DNA from: JBELHR01 sp049606855
GTDB lineage: Bacteria > Bacteroidota > Bacteroidia > Flavobacteriales > Flavobacteriaceae
Direction: 5' to 3'
Length of the DNA: 64,000 nt
Assembly: GCA_049606855.1 (NCBI GenBank)
Contig: JBMYVY010000008.1
Coordinates: 1 to 64,000, forward strand
In this document: positions 1 through 7,858 of the stretch, in pieces
How the letters are laid out: each line of letters opens with the position of its first letter
Numbering within the stretch: the first letter of the stretch is position 1
Made by a program: the position numbers and the translations under genes
Notes under the pieces: generated by a model
What the model was told of the DNA's origin: nothing
What the model saw: only the letters and a program-made list of their open reading frames with translations
The model's database searches: none

Positions 1-148
1 CGCTATGCGCCAGCATAGGTCAGGCTTATTTTCAAAACGTGAAAGACATGATATGTAATCCTGCGCGTGGAGAAACAGAAAAGCCGCTATGCGCCAGCAT
101 AGGTCAGGCTTATTTTCAAAACGTGAAAGACATGATATGCAATCCTGT
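1..148. repeat. 84-bp-period tandem direct repeat, array end
   Basis: Two copies of a roughly 62-nt unit start at 1 and 85, so the period is 84 bp. Only one difference (T56 against C140) is visible over the first 62 nt before the copies diverge. Each copy opens with a perfect 6-bp inverted repeat, ctatgc-gcca-gcatag (3-18 and 87-102), followed by a weaker tttca/tgaaa stem. The spacer at about 65-84 is not repeated. The first copy abuts the window edge, so the array may extend to the left. No coding frame explains it. It could be a small structured RNA array, a protein-binding array or a dispersed intergenic repeat; function is unknown. Confidence 0.85.
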
Positions 149-260
149 GTGAGATAGAGACGGAAGGAATAGTGCTTATAATTAACTGAAAATCAGCACT
201 CCTTTATCCATAATTTGATAAAATGTAGTATCTTTTATTTAAAATTTAAATCAAAGATTC

Positions 261-1136
261 ATGAAGTCAACTCTTAATCTTATTTTGATCGCATTTTTTC
301 TTACAAGCTGTGCAAATGAACAAACTAAAACTCTAGTATCAAACGCTGATCAAGTAGATCAGGCTCATTTAAAAGTGGTTGAAGCAGTAATCGATGATCG
401 TACGATTGTAACTTTAGACCATCGTCGTATGGCTGAAAAGGCTGGGGCTAAAACTCCTCCTGCAATTGCAACAATATTTACCGATGATAGCCCAATTGTT
501 TCAGAATTGATTAAGGCTAATCAAGAAGTGGCTATGGATTTGCCTTTTAGAATATTAGCATTTGAAGAGCCGCTGAATAATCAGATTGAACTTGCTTTTA
601 CCAACGGAAGTTATTTGGCTAATAGACACGGATTATCTATGGAACAAGTGCAAAAGTATACTGATTATATAGATGGAATCGTTGACAACTTGCCAAGTGA
701 AATGGTAAATGATTTTGACTATTCTGGATTAGATCAAGGAATGGGGATTATAAAAATTCCTTCGGATTATAGCTTTGAGGAAAGTTTAGGTCGCGTAAGA
801 ATGTTGGTCCATGTAAATCAAGATGCCAGATTATTTACAGAAATTGATTTTCAGAAGGATGCTAAGAATTTTGATGTTCAATTGAACCCCACATATATGG
901 TAATGTTTGGGGCGCCTAAACCCGGAGCAATGGCGATGCATGATGCTCCGAGAATTGGATTGGATGCTTTTTGTCAAAAGGTTTTGATTTATCAAGATGA
1001 TCAAGGTGCAGTTTTTGTTTGTTTTAGTGACATGGCTGCTTTCGGAGATTTCTACTATGGAAAACACAATAAAGGACAAGAGGTTGTTACTCAAAGAATG
1101 AAGCAAGGCTTAACCAAGTTATTAACTAAAAAGTAA
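261..1136 (+). CDS. Lipoprotein with two DUF302 domains
   Basis: A 291-residue exported lipoprotein. The signal peptide ends in a lipobox LTSC with the acylated Cys at residue 17. Two DUF302-like repeats follow, at about 45-125 and 195-285. Both carry the family's pattern of a short hydrophobic strand, a conserved proline/glycine turn (FGAPKPG in the second) and a GLDA/MDLP segment before a YEDDQG-like turn. The first repeat ends in the typical ANRHGL. DUF302 proteins have no agreed biochemical role. The gene lies 25 bp upstream of the mscS gene in the same direction, so the two may be cotranscribed. Confidence 0.7.
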   Translation: MKSTLNLILIAFFLTSCANEQTKTLVSNADQVDQAHLKVVEAVIDDRTIVTLDHRRMAEKAGAKTPPAIATIFTDDSPIVSELIKANQEVAMDLPFRILAFEEPLNNQIELAFTNGSYLANRHGLSMEQVQKYTDYIDGIVDNLPSEMVNDFDYSGLDQGMGIIKIPSDYSFEESLGRVRMLVHVNQDARLFTEIDFQKDAKNFDVQLNPTYMVMFGAPKPGAMAMHDAPRIGLDAFCQKVLIYQDDQGAVFVCFSDMAAFGDFYYGKHNKGQEVVTQRMKQGLTKLLTKK

Positions 1137-1161
1137 ATTAAAATTTAACTGCATTTTAATT

Positions 1162-1977
1162 ATGGATATCAATTATTTTTGGGAAGAATTTCAACGATTA
1201 GCCTTTGATTATGGACCAAAATTAATCGGGGCAATCCTCGTTTGGTTTGTTGGGAAATGGGTCATTAATTTAGGGACAAATGGATTTAAACGTGTTTTAG
1301 ATAGAGGAGATACGGATGAGTCCTTAAAACCATTTTTAGTCAGTTTACTCAATACGGTTCTTAAGGTTCTTTTAGGTATTAGTGTTTTGGGAATGCTCGG
1401 GATTGAAATGACCTCATTTATTGCAATATTGGGTGCTGCTGGTCTTGCTGTGGGAATGGCTTTGTCCGGTACACTTCAAAATTTTGCTGGGGGAGTGATG
1501 ATTATGATATTCAAACCTTTTAAAGTAGGTGATTATATCACAGCTCAAGGGTATTCAGGTACAGTAAACGAAATTCAAATTTTTAATACGGTTTTGAAAA
1601 CACCCGATAATGTGACCATAATTGTTCCCAATGGCGGGCTCTCTACGGGAAGTTTAACCAATTATTCTGCAGAAGAACAGAGAAGGGTGGATTGGACCTT
1701 TGGTATCGGTTATGGGGATGATGTGGACCACGCTATACAAGTTATTGAAAACTTGTGTGCCCAAGATAAAAGGATATTAAAAGATCCTGCCTTATTTATT
1801 GCTGTTTCTGCTTTGGCTGATAGTTCTGTGAACCTCGTTGTCAGGGCTTGGGTAAAAAGTCCAGATTATTGGGCCGTACATTTTGATATGAATAAAAGCG
1901 TTTATAAAACCTTCTCAAAGGAAGGATTGAATATTCCTTTCCCACAAATGGACGTGCATTTACACAAGGAAAAATAA
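1162..1977 (+). CDS. Small-conductance mechanosensitive channel, MscS family
   Basis: A 271-residue inner-membrane channel close in length to E. coli MscS. Three membrane segments are visible: about 17-37, 62-82 and a Gly/Ala-rich pore helix at about 88-115 (LGAAGLAVGMALSGTLQNFAGG) that breaks at Gly residues as in MscS TM3. The beta domain follows with KPFKVGDYI and VPNG, then the mixed alpha/beta C-terminal domain. Such channels open under membrane tension and release solutes during hypo-osmotic shock. The start ATG lies 25 bp after the DUF302 gene. Family assignment is secure; the exact subfamily is not determined. Confidence 0.92.
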   Translation: MDINYFWEEFQRLAFDYGPKLIGAILVWFVGKWVINLGTNGFKRVLDRGDTDESLKPFLVSLLNTVLKVLLGISVLGMLGIEMTSFIAILGAAGLAVGMALSGTLQNFAGGVMIMIFKPFKVGDYITAQGYSGTVNEIQIFNTVLKTPDNVTIIVPNGGLSTGSLTNYSAEEQRRVDWTFGIGYGDDVDHAIQVIENLCAQDKRILKDPALFIAVSALADSSVNLVVRAWVKSPDYWAVHFDMNKSVYKTFSKEGLNIPFPQMDVHLHKEK

Positions 1978-2036
1978 TAGTATTTAATTCTTTGAAAATT
2001 CCTTGAGAATTCCGTTTTTTGGATTCTAATAATTTA

Positions 2037-2111
2037 GTTCCGTTAGCTCAGTTGGTTTAGAGTATCACATTGACATTGTGGGGGTCGTTGGTTCGAATCC
2101 AATACGGAACA
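2037..2111 (+). tRNA. tRNA-Val (GAC)
   Basis: The 7-bp acceptor stem gttccgt (2037-2043)/acggaac (2104-2110) is perfect and is followed by discriminator A2111. The anticodon loop ttgacat is closed by tcaca/tgtgg and gives anticodon GAC. The T loop ttcgaat is standard. CCA is not encoded, unlike the tRNA-Leu in this window. No other feature is evident between this gene and the terminator at 2292. Confidence 0.95.
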
Positions 2112-2291
2112 CGTAATCGTTTTGAAAACACTATCATCTCTTGTTAATCTGTTGATTTTCAAGGGATTTTAGTTTTAAGGAAGTTTTTGCAAAGAATAGT
2201 TTCTTTGCAACTGTAACATTTTACAACTTCAATCGTCTTATAAGTAGTTGATCTAGAAATTTTTTAGGGGTAGGAGGTTAAATAGACAACT

Positions 2292-2322
2292 AAAAAAAGG
2301 AAACCGTTTGGTTTCCTTTTTT
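2292..2322 (-). terminator. Rho-independent terminator of kynU
   Basis: Stem ggaaacc/ggtttcc with loop gttt (2299-2316) has an A run on one side and a T run on the other, so it can act in both directions. It lies immediately after the kynU stop at 2326 on the minus strand and also closes the tRNA-Val side. Confidence 0.85.
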
Positions 2323-2325
2323 CGT

Positions 2326-3585
2326 TTACATTAGTTTCTTGAGTATCTCTACAAATCGATAAACATCTTCGTAACTGTTATACATCGGTGTTGGAGCAAC
2401 ACGAATCACATCAGGTTCTCTCCAGTCGGTTATGACCCCTCTAGCGATTAGGGCGTCGTGCAAGCTTCTATTAGCGTCTTGAACTTGCAGCGATAACTGA
2501 CAACCTCTTTCCTCGGGGTTTTTTGGAGTAATAATTTTAATCCTGTTCGAATCTAAATTGAGTATTAGGCTTTCTAAGTATGCTGTAAGTTTAAGGGATT
2601 TTGACCTTAATTTATCCATTCCAACTTTTTCAAATAGCTCAAGCGAAGCTTTGATTGGAGCCATAGATAAAATTGGGTGATTGGAGAGCTGCCAACCTTC
2701 AGCCCCCGGAATAACATCGAAGTCAAGTCTCATATTAAACCGTGTTGAAGCATTGTGATTCCACCATCCTGCAAAACGCGGTAACTCTCTATTATGAGCG
2801 TGTTTTTCATGAACAAAAATACCGGACAAGCTTCCAGGTCCTGAGTTCATGTATTTATAAGTACACCACGAAGCGAAATCTACCCCTGATTCATGAAGTT
2901 TTGGTTGAATGTTTCCTGCTCCATGAGCCAAATCAATACCAACTATAGCTCCTGCATGATGTCCCATTTGTGCCAATCGCTTGAAATCAAAAAATTGACC
3001 GGTATAATAATTTACTCCTCCGATGAGTAGCAAGGCTATTTCATCTCCTTGTTCATCCAAAATCTTTTGTAAATCTTCGTAATCTAGTAAATCATTTCCG
3101 GGTTTTGGGCTCCACTCAACTAGGCCTTCTTTCGGGTCAAAACCATGAAATTTCAGCTGAGATTCCACCGCATATCTGTCAGAAGGAAAGGCATCCGATT
3201 CAATTACAATTTTGAATCTTTTTTTAGTTGGCTGATAAAAAGAAACCATTAACAAATGTAAATTTGTAGTCAAGGTGTTGCTTATGACAACTTCGATAGG
3301 TTTAGCTCCTACTACCTTAGCCATCTTATCAGTGAGTTGTTCGTTGTATTTGGTCCAAGGGTTGTCTCCGAGAAAGTGGCCTTCAACAGCGAGGTTTGCC
3401 CAGTCATCCATAATTCCCTGGACAGCTTTACTGGCGGATTTAGGTTGCAAGCCTAATGAGTTTCCGGTAAAGTATAACCAGGGCTCATTCCCATCTCCTT
3501 TTGGAAAAATAAACTCATTTCTCAAATAAGCCAACTCGTCTTTTTTGTCAGCATCTAACGCGAATTCTAGTGTATGTTGTTTCAT
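2326..3585 (-). CDS. kynU: Kynureninase
   Basis: A PLP enzyme that cleaves L-kynurenine (or 3-hydroxykynurenine) to anthranilate (or 3-hydroxyanthranilate) and alanine in tryptophan breakdown. The 419-residue length is normal. Visible family motifs are the N-terminal YFTGNSLG, the cofactor aspartate in GIDLAHGAGN (D218) and the Schiff-base lysine K244 in CTYKYMNSGPGS, followed by the FAGWWNH segment. The gene is divergent from an IclR regulator, 51 bp away, and has its own terminator. No kynurenine monooxygenase or 3-hydroxyanthranilate dioxygenase lies nearby, and NAD is made from aspartate by nadB/nadA in this window. A catabolic role is therefore more likely than NAD synthesis. Confidence 0.95.
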   Translation of the reverse strand: MKQHTLEFALDADKKDELAYLRNEFIFPKGDGNEPWLYFTGNSLGLQPKSASKAVQGIMDDWANLAVEGHFLGDNPWTKYNEQLTDKMAKVVGAKPIEVVISNTLTTNLHLLMVSFYQPTKKRFKIVIESDAFPSDRYAVESQLKFHGFDPKEGLVEWSPKPGNDLLDYEDLQKILDEQGDEIALLLIGGVNYYTGQFFDFKRLAQMGHHAGAIVGIDLAHGAGNIQPKLHESGVDFASWCTYKYMNSGPGSLSGIFVHEKHAHNRELPRFAGWWNHNASTRFNMRLDFDVIPGAEGWQLSNHPILSMAPIKASLELFEKVGMDKLRSKSLKLTAYLESLILNLDSNRIKIITPKNPEERGCQLSLQVQDANRSLHDALIARGVITDWREPDVIRVAPTPMYNSYEDVYRFVEILKKLM

Positions 3586-3589
3586 TATG

Positions 3590-3629
3590 TAAAACGTTGT
3601 TTTATAAAGTTAATTAATTTAATTAAATT
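3590..3629. promoter_or_regulatory. Candidate operator between kynU and the IclR gene
   Basis: The 51-bp intergenic space holds two symmetric sites. One is taaaac-gtt-gtttta (3590-3604), just upstream of the kynU start. The other is a perfect 14-bp palindrome aatttaattaaatt (3616-3629), 7 bp before the IclR start. Either could be the IclR operator and both could serve the two genes. AT-rich DNA forms palindromes easily, so this is inference. Confidence 0.4.
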
Positions 3630-3636
3630 GTCAAGC

Positions 3637-4392
3637 ATGAATCAATCAATAAACAAAGCATTCAGCCTTTTGAATTATTTTACAACAGCTCATCCGGTAT
3701 GGGGTGTAAGAGAGCTTGCGTCAAAATCTGGATATAATAAGTCAACAGTCTATAGGCTTTTACAGTCACTTTGCGATATTGGGGTCATCTATCAGGATCG
3801 CTATGATAAGTACCAATTAGGGTATAAGCTTTTTGAACTAGGGAAAAGGGTGAGTTCGTTTCAGGCTATACAAGAGCTTGTTCAGCCGAGTTTAAATCAA
3901 ATTGCACAACTCATCGACGAAAGTGTTCTGTTTTCTATCCCGAACCCTAAGGGAGCCCTTTGTATTGCACAAGCAGATTCGAACAATGGATTGAAGTTGG
4001 AGAATATGATAGGACAATATCAACCCTTATATGCTTCTGCTCCGGGTAAACTTTTTTTGGCTCAGACAGACCTTTCATGGCTTGATAAGAACAAAATGGA
4101 ATCATTTACAGAAAAAACTATTGTCGATTATAAATGTCTTCAAGAACAATTGATTGCAATTAACACCTGTAATTTTGCTTTGGATATCGAAGAAATTGAA
4201 GAAGGTTTAGTTTGTTTGGCTTTGCCGATCAAAAATAAATTCGGCGCAACTATAGGAGCTATTAGCGCATGTGGTCCTTCGAGTCGTTTTCGTACAAATA
4301 AAGTGAATTCTTATATCGAGATCATGAGGCCTGGTCAAATCCAGATGCAAGCCGCGTTGGCTGATATGGAGTCAATTTCAGTGAACTTTTAA
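3637..4392 (+). CDS. IclR-family transcriptional regulator
   Basis: A helix-turn-helix repressor or activator of the IclR family (251 residues from the chosen start). The N-terminal winged helix spans about residues 5-65 (SINKAFSLLNYF, then ELASKSGYNKSTVYRLLQSL). The effector domain follows, with SAPGKLFLAQ and the C-terminal AISACGPSSRF signature. An upstream in-frame ATG at 3574 would overlap the kynU start and adds residues the family does not have, so the ATG at 3637 is preferred. The divergent position makes kynU the likely target and a tryptophan catabolite the likely ligand, but the ligand cannot be read from sequence. Confidence 0.88.
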   Translation: MNQSINKAFSLLNYFTTAHPVWGVRELASKSGYNKSTVYRLLQSLCDIGVIYQDRYDKYQLGYKLFELGKRVSSFQAIQELVQPSLNQIAQLIDESVLFSIPNPKGALCIAQADSNNGLKLENMIGQYQPLYASAPGKLFLAQTDLSWLDKNKMESFTEKTIVDYKCLQEQLIAINTCNFALDIEEIEEGLVCLALPIKNKFGATIGAISACGPSSRFRTNKVNSYIEIMRPGQIQMQAALADMESISVNF

Positions 4393-4404
4393 CAGGTTCA
4401 AAAT

Positions 4405-4440
4405 AAAAAACCTTCTGAACTGACGTTCAAAAGGCTTTGG
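4405..4440. terminator. Bidirectional terminator between the IclR gene and tRNA-Pro
   Basis: Stem ccttctgaac (4411-4420)/gttcaaaagg (4425-4434) has one wobble pair and loop tgac. It has an A run upstream and a T-rich run downstream. It sits where the plus-strand IclR gene and the minus-strand tRNA-Pro converge. Confidence 0.75.
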
Positions 4441-4444
4441 TTTG

Positions 4445-4519
4445 TCGGGATGAGAGGATTCGAACCTCCGATCTCTGGTCCCCCAGACCAGCACTTTAAC
4501 CGGACTAAGCTACATCCCG
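4445..4519 (-). tRNA. tRNA-Pro (GGG)
   Basis: Read on the minus strand, acceptor stem cgggatg (4519-4513) pairs with catcccg (4452-4446), with discriminator A at 4445. The anticodon stem ctggt/accag encloses loop ctggggg, giving anticodon GGG. The T loop ttcgaat is standard. CCA is not encoded. Confidence 0.93.
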
Positions 4520-4566
4520 AACTATGAAAAGCGAATATAAAATTTGATCCTATTTTTTCAAAATTA

Positions 4567-5418
4567 TTATTGAGAAATATGATAGTTATAAACGGCCTCT
4601 GAAAGACGCGATAATTGCTTGGTTCCTTCTTCGAAACTTTCCATATTTTTTGATAAAATCACTAGGATGTAGGGGCCGTTTATTTTTGAATAAACTATGG
4701 CTGCATCGTTATGCACTCCTGTTATAGAGCCTGTCTTATGAGCGATTTCTAAATCACTTGGTAAATGAACGGGGATCAGGTCATTCCATTTTTGACCTTT
4801 TAGAATAGTTTTCATTTCCTGACTTCCTGGAACAGAGTTATTCTCAATTTTTTCAAGTAAAATAGCAAGATCTTTTGCCGTGGTGCTATTGCTCAAACCC
4901 AAGTCATAGGCTTTTTGATCCTCAACACCGCGAAGTACTTCCATATTTATGGCTCCGAGTTCATGCATATAAGCATTGGTTTGTTTTGCTCCGGCTTTTT
5001 CAATAAGAATATTTGTGGCGAGGTTACTGCTGCTTTGTATCATGGGTTTAATTAAGTCTAGATAGGTCTTTTTCTTTCCTATCATTGCGTATACATCATC
5101 GTCGCTGTCTTCTGATACATCCATAGAATAAGTGCTCTGATCTACGATGCTTTTAAATGAATTGAGTACTAAAAGACTGTCTGAAAGATTTAATATCCCC
5201 AAGGATTGTTGTTTGTAAAGTTCCATCATAACAGGGATTTTCATTGTGGATGCGGCATGAAATTTTTCACTCTCATCAGCTGCAATTACGGTCCCAGTTG
5301 TTAGGTTTTTATAATAATAGGCATAATCTCCTGTAAAGTTTTGAATTTCGAACCTTTCGGAAACGGGTTTATTACAACCCAGTGTCACAAGTAAAATGGC
5401 GTAGTATAATCTTTTCAT
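4567..5418 (-). CDS. Class A beta-lactamase-like serine hydrolase lipoprotein
   Basis: A 283-residue penicillin-recognising serine hydrolase with a lipoprotein signal (VTLGC, Cys15). The catalytic tetrad motifs are present in order and at class A spacing: S57-T-M-K60, S130-S-N132 and K228-T-G230. The omega-loop stretch around RGVEDQKAYD (163-172) contains E166 by its own numbering but does not show the usual ExxLN. Hydrolysis of beta-lactams is therefore plausible but not proven; a cell-wall or esterase-like role is the alternative. It stands alone between tRNA-Pro and the divergent symporter, with no AmpR or BlaI-type regulator nearby. Confidence 0.8.
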   Translation of the reverse strand: MKRLYYAILLVTLGCNKPVSERFEIQNFTGDYAYYYKNLTTGTVIAADESEKFHAASTMKIPVMMELYKQQSLGILNLSDSLLVLNSFKSIVDQSTYSMDVSEDSDDDVYAMIGKKKTYLDLIKPMIQSSSNLATNILIEKAGAKQTNAYMHELGAINMEVLRGVEDQKAYDLGLSNSTTAKDLAILLEKIENNSVPGSQEMKTILKGQKWNDLIPVHLPSDLEIAHKTGSITGVHNDAAIVYSKINGPYILVILSKNMESFEEGTKQLSRLSEAVYNYHISQ

Positions 5419-5469
5419 GAATCAAATATATAAATTGTTGCTTCGTATATTTGTGAAAATTTACTTCTC

Positions 5470-6849
5470 ATGCAAGATTTAATCAATTGGTTGAACACCA
5501 ACATGTCTCTGTACCTATTAATCCCTGCACTTCTATTTGTCGGTTTGTTTTTTAGTATCAAAACCCGCTTTGTGCAATTTACTTATTTACGTGAGATGAT
5601 TCGTCTTCTTGGGGAAGGAGCAACAGATAAAACGGGAGGAATAACCTCTTTTCAAGCATTTACCATAAGTTTAGGTTCACGTGTTGGAACTGGAAATATG
5701 GCCGGGGTTGCTTTGGCGATTGTTGCTGGTGGTCCGGGAGCTGTATTTTGGATGTGGATAATTGCGCTTATTGGAGCGGCTTCTGCTTTCGCAGAAAGCA
5801 CATTGGCTCAAATTTATAAGGAACCAGAAAGCAATGGAACGTTCAAAGGAGGACCTGCGTATTATATGCAAAATGCTCTAAAGAGTAGGGCTATGGGTAT
5901 CGCATTTGCTATATTGATTACTTTGTGTTATGGGTTTGTTTTTAATGCAGTCCAATCCAATACCATTTCCTCGGCCTTTGATCACTCCTTTGAGTTTAGC
6001 CCTGTTTGGATGGCAGGAATCCTAGTTGTTATTACAGCCTTAATTATTTTTGGTGGAGTTAAGCGTATTGCAAAATTCACCAATATTGTTGTTCCTACTA
6101 TGGCCATATTGTATTTACTGGTTGTTTTCTATGTTTTAATTTTGAACTATGACGAAATACCCGGGATTTTGAAGTTGATTATTGATAGTGCTTTTGGATG
6201 GAGAGAGGCAGCAGGAGGTGCTATGGGAGCGGCATTAGTTCAGGGAATTAAAAGAGGGTTATTTTCCAATGAAGCAGGTATGGGATCCGCGCCAAACGCG
6301 GCAGCTACTGCTGACGTTACTCATCCGGTGAAGCAAGGCTTGATTCAAGCACTAGGAGTATTTACTGATACCTTAGTGATTTGTACAGCAACAGCAATTC
6401 TGATCTTGATTGGAGGTCAATATGCACAGGGAGCCGCAGATGGAATCGTGTTAACCCAATCGAGTTTGGTTTCTGAAGTTGGTCCATGGGGAGCGAACTT
6501 TGTTGCCTTATGTATTTTTCTATTCGCCTTTAGTTCTGTCATTGGTAACTACTATTATGGAGAGTCGAATATTCGCTTTATCGATGAAAAGAAACGGTAT
6601 GTTTTTATCTACCGTCTATGTGTTTTAGGTATGGTGGTTTTTGGTTCTTTGGCGAGTTCAAATATTGTATGGGGGCTTGCTGATATCATCATGATTATGA
6701 TGGCCCTTTTAAATTTATATGCTATTGTGAGGCTTTCTAAAATTGTGGTTCTAGCCTTAAATGATTACCGAAAGAAAAGAAAATTGGGATTGACTTTAGA
6801 TTTTAAGGCGAGCGATATTGGGGTTGAGGATGATACAACGTGCTGGTAA
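5470..6849 (+). CDS. Sodium:alanine symporter, AGCS family
   Basis: A 459-residue polytopic membrane transporter that imports alanine or glycine with Na+ (or H+). The family signatures are clear: the N-terminal LLFVGLFFSIKTRFVQF, the substrate/ion region SLGSRVGTGNMAGVALAI, the long FKGGPAYYM loop and the GLFSNEAGMGSAPNAAA segment. About ten or eleven hydrophobic helices fill the remainder. The charged C-terminal tail is short. It is a single gene divergent from the beta-lactamase-like gene and is followed by tRNA-Asp with its own promoter. Confidence 0.93.
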   Translation: MQDLINWLNTNMSLYLLIPALLFVGLFFSIKTRFVQFTYLREMIRLLGEGATDKTGGITSFQAFTISLGSRVGTGNMAGVALAIVAGGPGAVFWMWIIALIGAASAFAESTLAQIYKEPESNGTFKGGPAYYMQNALKSRAMGIAFAILITLCYGFVFNAVQSNTISSAFDHSFEFSPVWMAGILVVITALIIFGGVKRIAKFTNIVVPTMAILYLLVVFYVLILNYDEIPGILKLIIDSAFGWREAAGGAMGAALVQGIKRGLFSNEAGMGSAPNAAATADVTHPVKQGLIQALGVFTDTLVICTATAILILIGGQYAQGAADGIVLTQSSLVSEVGPWGANFVALCIFLFAFSSVIGNYYYGESNIRFIDEKKRYVFIYRLCVLGMVVFGSLASSNIVWGLADIIMIMMALLNLYAIVRLSKIVVLALNDYRKKRKLGLTLDFKASDIGVEDDTTCW

Positions 6850-6866
6850 TTTTTTTTATAAAATTA

Positions 6867-6896
6867 TTGTTTAATTAAAAAAGCAATGTATATTTG
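6867..6896 (+). promoter_or_regulatory. Promoter of tRNA-Asp
   Basis: A -33 TTG at 6867-6869 and a -7 TATATTTG at 6889-6896 are 19 bp apart, matching the Bacteroidota primary sigma factor consensus. The tRNA starts 17 bp after the -7 element. Confidence 0.7.
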
Positions 6897-6913
6897 CAAC
6901 CGCTAAATGCAAC

Positions 6914-6987
6914 GGTCTGGTAGTTCAGTTGGTTAGAATACCTGCCTGTCACGCAGGGGGTCGCGAGTTCGAGTCTCGTCCAGACCG
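6914..6987 (+). tRNA. tRNA-Asp (GTC)
   Basis: Acceptor stem ggtctgg (6914-6920) pairs with ccagacc (6980-6986), with discriminator G6987. The anticodon stem cctgc/gcagg encloses ctgtcac, giving GTC. Discriminator G and a T loop of ttcgagt fit tRNA-Asp. CCA is not encoded. Confidence 0.96.
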
Positions 6988-6990
6988 CAA

Positions 6991-7021
6991 AAAAACACAT
7001 CATATTGATGTGTTTTTTTTT
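6991..7021 (+). terminator. Terminator of tRNA-Asp
   Basis: A perfect 7-bp stem cacatca/tgatgtg (6996-7012) with loop tat, preceded by As and followed by nine Ts. Confidence 0.88.
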
Positions 7022-7036
7022 GATTATTTTTAGGCT

Positions 7037-7741
7037 ATGAAATTGACTACAATAGCCTTAGTGTTTTCCATTTTTACATTATCCGCTCAGCAGAAAAAAT
7101 CAGAACTAGGATGGATGTTTTCCGATTTGTTGGTAGATGGGAACTTGTACTTCTCCTATGAAAGGGAGATTAACGAGCATTGGTCTTGGCAGATTAATGG
7201 GGGATATAAATTGCCTGCAGGACTCGTTAATATATCTGGAATTGACGCGGAGCAACTTCAAACATCGGACATTAATTATACCGGGTTTAAGATCACACCG
7301 AGTATGAAGTATTATATAAATTCAGTTAAACCTGATCGTATGGATGGGTTTTATGTCGGTGGGTATACCAAATTTGGGCGCTATCATACAGATATAGGGG
7401 CCACCTTTATTGATTCGTCTGATCAGAGTTATTCCTTGAATTTTAATACGAATATGAATTTGTATTCCTTGGGTATAATGTTGGGTTATAAATTGCCGGT
7501 ATCAAAACGTTTGGCAATAGACTTTCTTTTTCTTGGTTTCGGAAAAGGTTGGTATTCTTTTGACATTAAAAGCCAGACTTCAGTACCTGATGAATTTTAT
7601 GATTATTTGAATGCTCAGTTGGACAAAATCACCCTACTAGATCTTATTAATAGTGATTTTAGCTTCTCAGAAATTAATAGTAATTCGTCGTTTTTCGGCT
7701 CTGCTGCTCGATATGGAATTACGCTTACCTATGCTTTTTGA
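7037..7741 (+). CDS. Predicted outer-membrane beta-barrel protein, function unknown
   Basis: A 234-residue protein with a Sec signal peptide (MKLTTIALVFSIFTLSAQ). The mature part consists of alternating hydrophobic and aromatic strands separated by polar turns and ends in an aromatic residue (TLTYAF), as outer-membrane barrels do. The pattern (GYKLP, KITPSMKYYI, GFYVGGYTKFG, LGIMLGYKLPVSKRLAIDFLF) resembles small Bacteroidota barrel proteins such as DUF3575, but the exact family is not certain. It begins 16 bp after the tRNA-Asp terminator; no function can be inferred from neighbours. Confidence 0.7.
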   Translation: MKLTTIALVFSIFTLSAQQKKSELGWMFSDLLVDGNLYFSYEREINEHWSWQINGGYKLPAGLVNISGIDAEQLQTSDINYTGFKITPSMKYYINSVKPDRMDGFYVGGYTKFGRYHTDIGATFIDSSDQSYSLNFNTNMNLYSLGIMLGYKLPVSKRLAIDFLFLGFGKGWYSFDIKSQTSVPDEFYDYLNAQLDKITLLDLINSDFSFSEINSNSSFFGSAARYGITLTYAF

Positions 7742-7845
7742 TTGAGAATTCTGTTTTAAATCACTTAAATATTGATGATTTTGTTAAAAATCATAAAAAA
7801 CCTTAAAAAAAACCTTAAAATCATTTTTAAGAAAAAAATATATTT

Positions 7846-7853
7846 TACTTTTG
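7846..7853 (+). promoter_or_regulatory. Candidate -7 element of the aromatic operon
   Basis: TACTTTTG matches the Bacteroidota TAnnTTTG consensus exactly. No clear -33 TTTG is seen at the expected distance; the upstream 7785-7845 region is very AT-rich with a repeated aaaaccttaaaa motif. A start site 4-7 nt downstream would fall at or next to the leader ATG at 7859, implying a leaderless or nearly leaderless transcript. Confidence 0.5.
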
Positions 7854-7858
7854 TCAAT

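Noticed and set aside
1..148. CRISPR array
   Set aside because: The repeat is about 62 nt, only two copies are seen, the spacer is about 20 nt and there is no cas gene.
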